Shown: positions 62,703-64,000 of the stretch, piece after piece
Position numbering within the stretch: the first letter of the stretch is position 1
Layout: each line of letters begins with the position of its first letter
Assembly: GCF_013778305.1 (NCBI RefSeq)
Contig: NZ_JACEIC010000002.1
Span: 1,243,708 to 1,307,707, forward strand
Reading direction: 5' to 3'
DNA length: 64,000 nt
Origin: Nocardioides agri
GTDB lineage: Bacteria > Actinomycetota > Actinomycetes > Propionibacteriales > Nocardioidaceae
Notes under the pieces: generated by a model
What the model was told of the DNA's origin: nothing
Database searches by the model: none
The model's input: only the letters and a program-made list of their open reading frames with translations
Program-made: the position numbers and the translations under genes

Positions 62703-63934
62703 GCCCCGTGCCGCGCGTCCTCATCATCGTCCAGAACCTCCCGGTCCCCTTCGACCGCCGGGTCTGGCTCGAGTGCCAGACGCTGCGCGACGCCGGCTAC
62801 GACGTCACCGTGATCTGCCCTCGGGGCAAGGACACCGGCGCCTACCAGGTCGTCGACGGCGTGACCATCCACGGCTACCGGCCCTACGCTCCCGGCGGGA
62901 GCGCGCTCGGCTACGTGCTGGAGTACGCCTACTCCTTCCTCGCGACGGCCCGGCTGGCCAGGAAGGCGCGCCGCAGGGGTGGACGCTTCGACGTCGTCCA
63001 GGCCTGCAACCCGCCGGACATCTTCTGGCCGCTCGCCCGGTGGTTCCGGATGCGCGACGGGACGCGCTTCGTCTTCGACCACCACGACCTCTGCCCGGAG
63101 CTGTTCCGGTCGCGCTTCCCGCATGGCTCGCGGCTCGCGCTCCGTGGACTCGAGCTGCTGGAGCGGGCCACGTTCCGCACCGCCGACCGCGTGACGTCGA
63201 CCAACGAGTCCTACCGGCAGGTCGCGATGCGGCGCGGCGGCAAGGCGCCCGACCGGGTCTCGGTCGTCCGCACGGGTCCGGACCCACGTGTCATGAAGGC
63301 GTCGGAGCCGGTCCCTGCGGAGCGGCGTGGACGCAAGCACCTCGTCGCCTACCTGGGTGTGATGGGTCCGCAGGACGGCGTCGACGTCGTGCTCGCGGCC
63401 GCCGACCACGTCGTGCACGCGCTGGGACGCGAGGACGTCTCGTTCACGCTGATGGGCGGCGGGGACTGCCACGCCGAGCTCGTGGCGGAACGCGACCGGC
63501 TCGGACTGCAGGACTACGTGGAGCTGCCGGGCCGGGTGCCCGACGCGTACGTCTCCGATGTCCTCTCCACCGCCGACGTCGGCCTCTCCCCCGATCCGCT
63601 CAACCCCCTCAACGACGTCTCCACGATGAACAAGACGATGGAGTACATGGCCTTCGGGCTGCCGGTCGTCGCCTTCGACCTCGTCGAGACGAGGGTCTCG
63701 GCCGGTGACGCGGCGGTGTACGCCGACCCCGAGTCGGGCCCGCGGGGGCTCGCGGGGCTCCTGCTGGACCTCCTCGACGACCAGGAGACGCGGACGCTCA
63801 TGGGCAAGGTCGGCCGCGAGCGCGTCGAGGACCAGCTCGCCTGGGAGCACCAGGCCCCCTCGTACCTCGCGGTGTTCGACGAGCTCACCGGCCGCCGTGC
63901 GGTCGCATCGGACCAGCGACGAAAGGACACGTGA
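62699..63934 (+). CDS. Glycosyltransferase family 4
   Basis: A 411-residue cytoplasmic GT-B enzyme. NLPVPFDRRVWLECQTLRDAGYDVTVICPRGKD begins the acceptor domain; DVVQACNPPDIFWPLAR and FVFDHHDLCPELF follow; the donor domain has VAYLGVMGPQDGVD and the E-x7-E-type loop STMNKTMEYMAFGLPVVAFDL. Such enzymes add a sugar to an undecaprenyl-linked exopolysaccharide precursor. GTG 62699 overlaps the dehydrogenase stop; GTG 62708 is an alternative. Confidence 0.9.
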   Translation: MSPVPRVLIIVQNLPVPFDRRVWLECQTLRDAGYDVTVICPRGKDTGAYQVVDGVTIHGYRPYAPGGSALGYVLEYAYSFLATARLARKARRRGGRFDVVQACNPPDIFWPLARWFRMRDGTRFVFDHHDLCPELFRSRFPHGSRLALRGLELLERATFRTADRVTSTNESYRQVAMRRGGKAPDRVSVVRTGPDPRVMKASEPVPAERRGRKHLVAYLGVMGPQDGVDVVLAAADHVVHALGREDVSFTLMGGGDCHAELVAERDRLGLQDYVELPGRVPDAYVSDVLSTADVGLSPDPLNPLNDVSTMNKTMEYMAFGLPVVAFDLVETRVSAGDAAVYADPESGPRGLAGLLLDLLDDQETRTLMGKVGRERVEDQLAWEHQAPSYLAVFDELTGRRAVASDQRRKDT

Positions 63935-64000
63935 TGAAGGTCGTTCTCTTCTGCGGCGGGCTCGGCATGCGGATGCGCGCCGACAACCAGTCCCTCCCCA
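63934..64000 (+). CDS. Sugar nucleotidyltransferase, 3' truncated by window
   Basis: Only 22 residues are visible: MKVVLFCGGLGMRMRADNQ. The G-G-x-G-x-R-x-R pattern right after the first strand is the nucleotide-binding loop of NTP-transferases such as glucose-1-phosphate cytidylyltransferase, where it usually reads GGxGTRL. The start overlaps the stop of the glycosyltransferase by one base, with AAAGGA a few bases upstream. Confidence 0.75.
   Translation, partial: MKVVLFCGGLGMRMRADNQSLP

Overview
The window looks like a chromosomal segment of a high-GC Gram-positive actinobacterium, most likely a Nocardioides-like member of the Propionibacteriales. The grounds are: GC-rich codon use throughout, frequent GTG starts and four-base ATGA/GTGA overlaps, a DUF222-type HNH nuclease tail, a mycothiol-linked DinB-like protein, DosR/DosS-like regulators, and the mfd - SurA-like lipoprotein - mazG - eno - ftsB - DUF501 - ppx order seen in Mycobacterium. 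Genus is inference. No phage, insertion sequence, rRNA or CRISPR array was seen.

Layout. 0-3.4 kb: tail of an HNH nuclease gene, a nested palindromic repeat, and a five-gene minus-strand chain (TSUP exporter, YigZ, PPOX, double VOC, DinB), each pair overlapping by four bases. 3.5-9.5 kb: a secreted protein, a DUF2695 protein, a STAS protein, a MoxR-type AAA/VWA pair, YchJ and an acetyltransferase. 9.5-19.5 kb: a hypoxia/redox block with a universal stress protein, a flavin-binding protein, a DosS-like GAF kinase, a DosR-like regulator, a flavodoxin-like protein and cydA-cydB-cydDC. Three intergenic spaces of this block carry GGRC-N4-GKCC palindromes resembling DosR boxes. 19.6-24.4 kb: a mycothiol-transferase-like protein, a thiolase plus zinc-ribbon/OB pair behind a KstR-like operator, cystathionine beta-synthase and an SGNH hydrolase. 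24.4-28.4 kb: an ABC transporter with its own two-component system. 28.4-32 kb: Bax-inhibitor-like protein, a membrane protein, a GH10 xylanase and an odd class I tRNA with anticodon UAA. 32-46 kb: peptide deformylase, ACT protein, PAS kinase, UDG family 5, ppx, DUF501, ftsB, eno, a kinase/receiver pair inserted between mazG and eno, mazG, a lipoprotein and mfd. 46-48.8 kb: orphan kinase, lytic transglycosylase, a PstB C-terminal remnant and a VOC protein.

48.9-60.9 kb: an expanded phosphate-transport locus reading pstC-pstA-pstS, a 971-residue PstS-like surface protein, a sortase-fold protein whose catalytic His and Cys are replaced, a second binding protein, two paralogous small surface proteins, and pstB last. 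I think this is the most unusual system here: binding proteins held by C-terminal membrane anchors beside a sortase that looks catalytically dead. 61.4 kb to the end: the start of a surface-polysaccharide cluster (nucleotide-sugar dehydrogenase, GT4 glycosyltransferase, nucleotidyltransferase cut by the window edge).

All calls come from reading motifs by eye; no database search was run. Start sites were chosen from overlaps and ribosome-binding sites.
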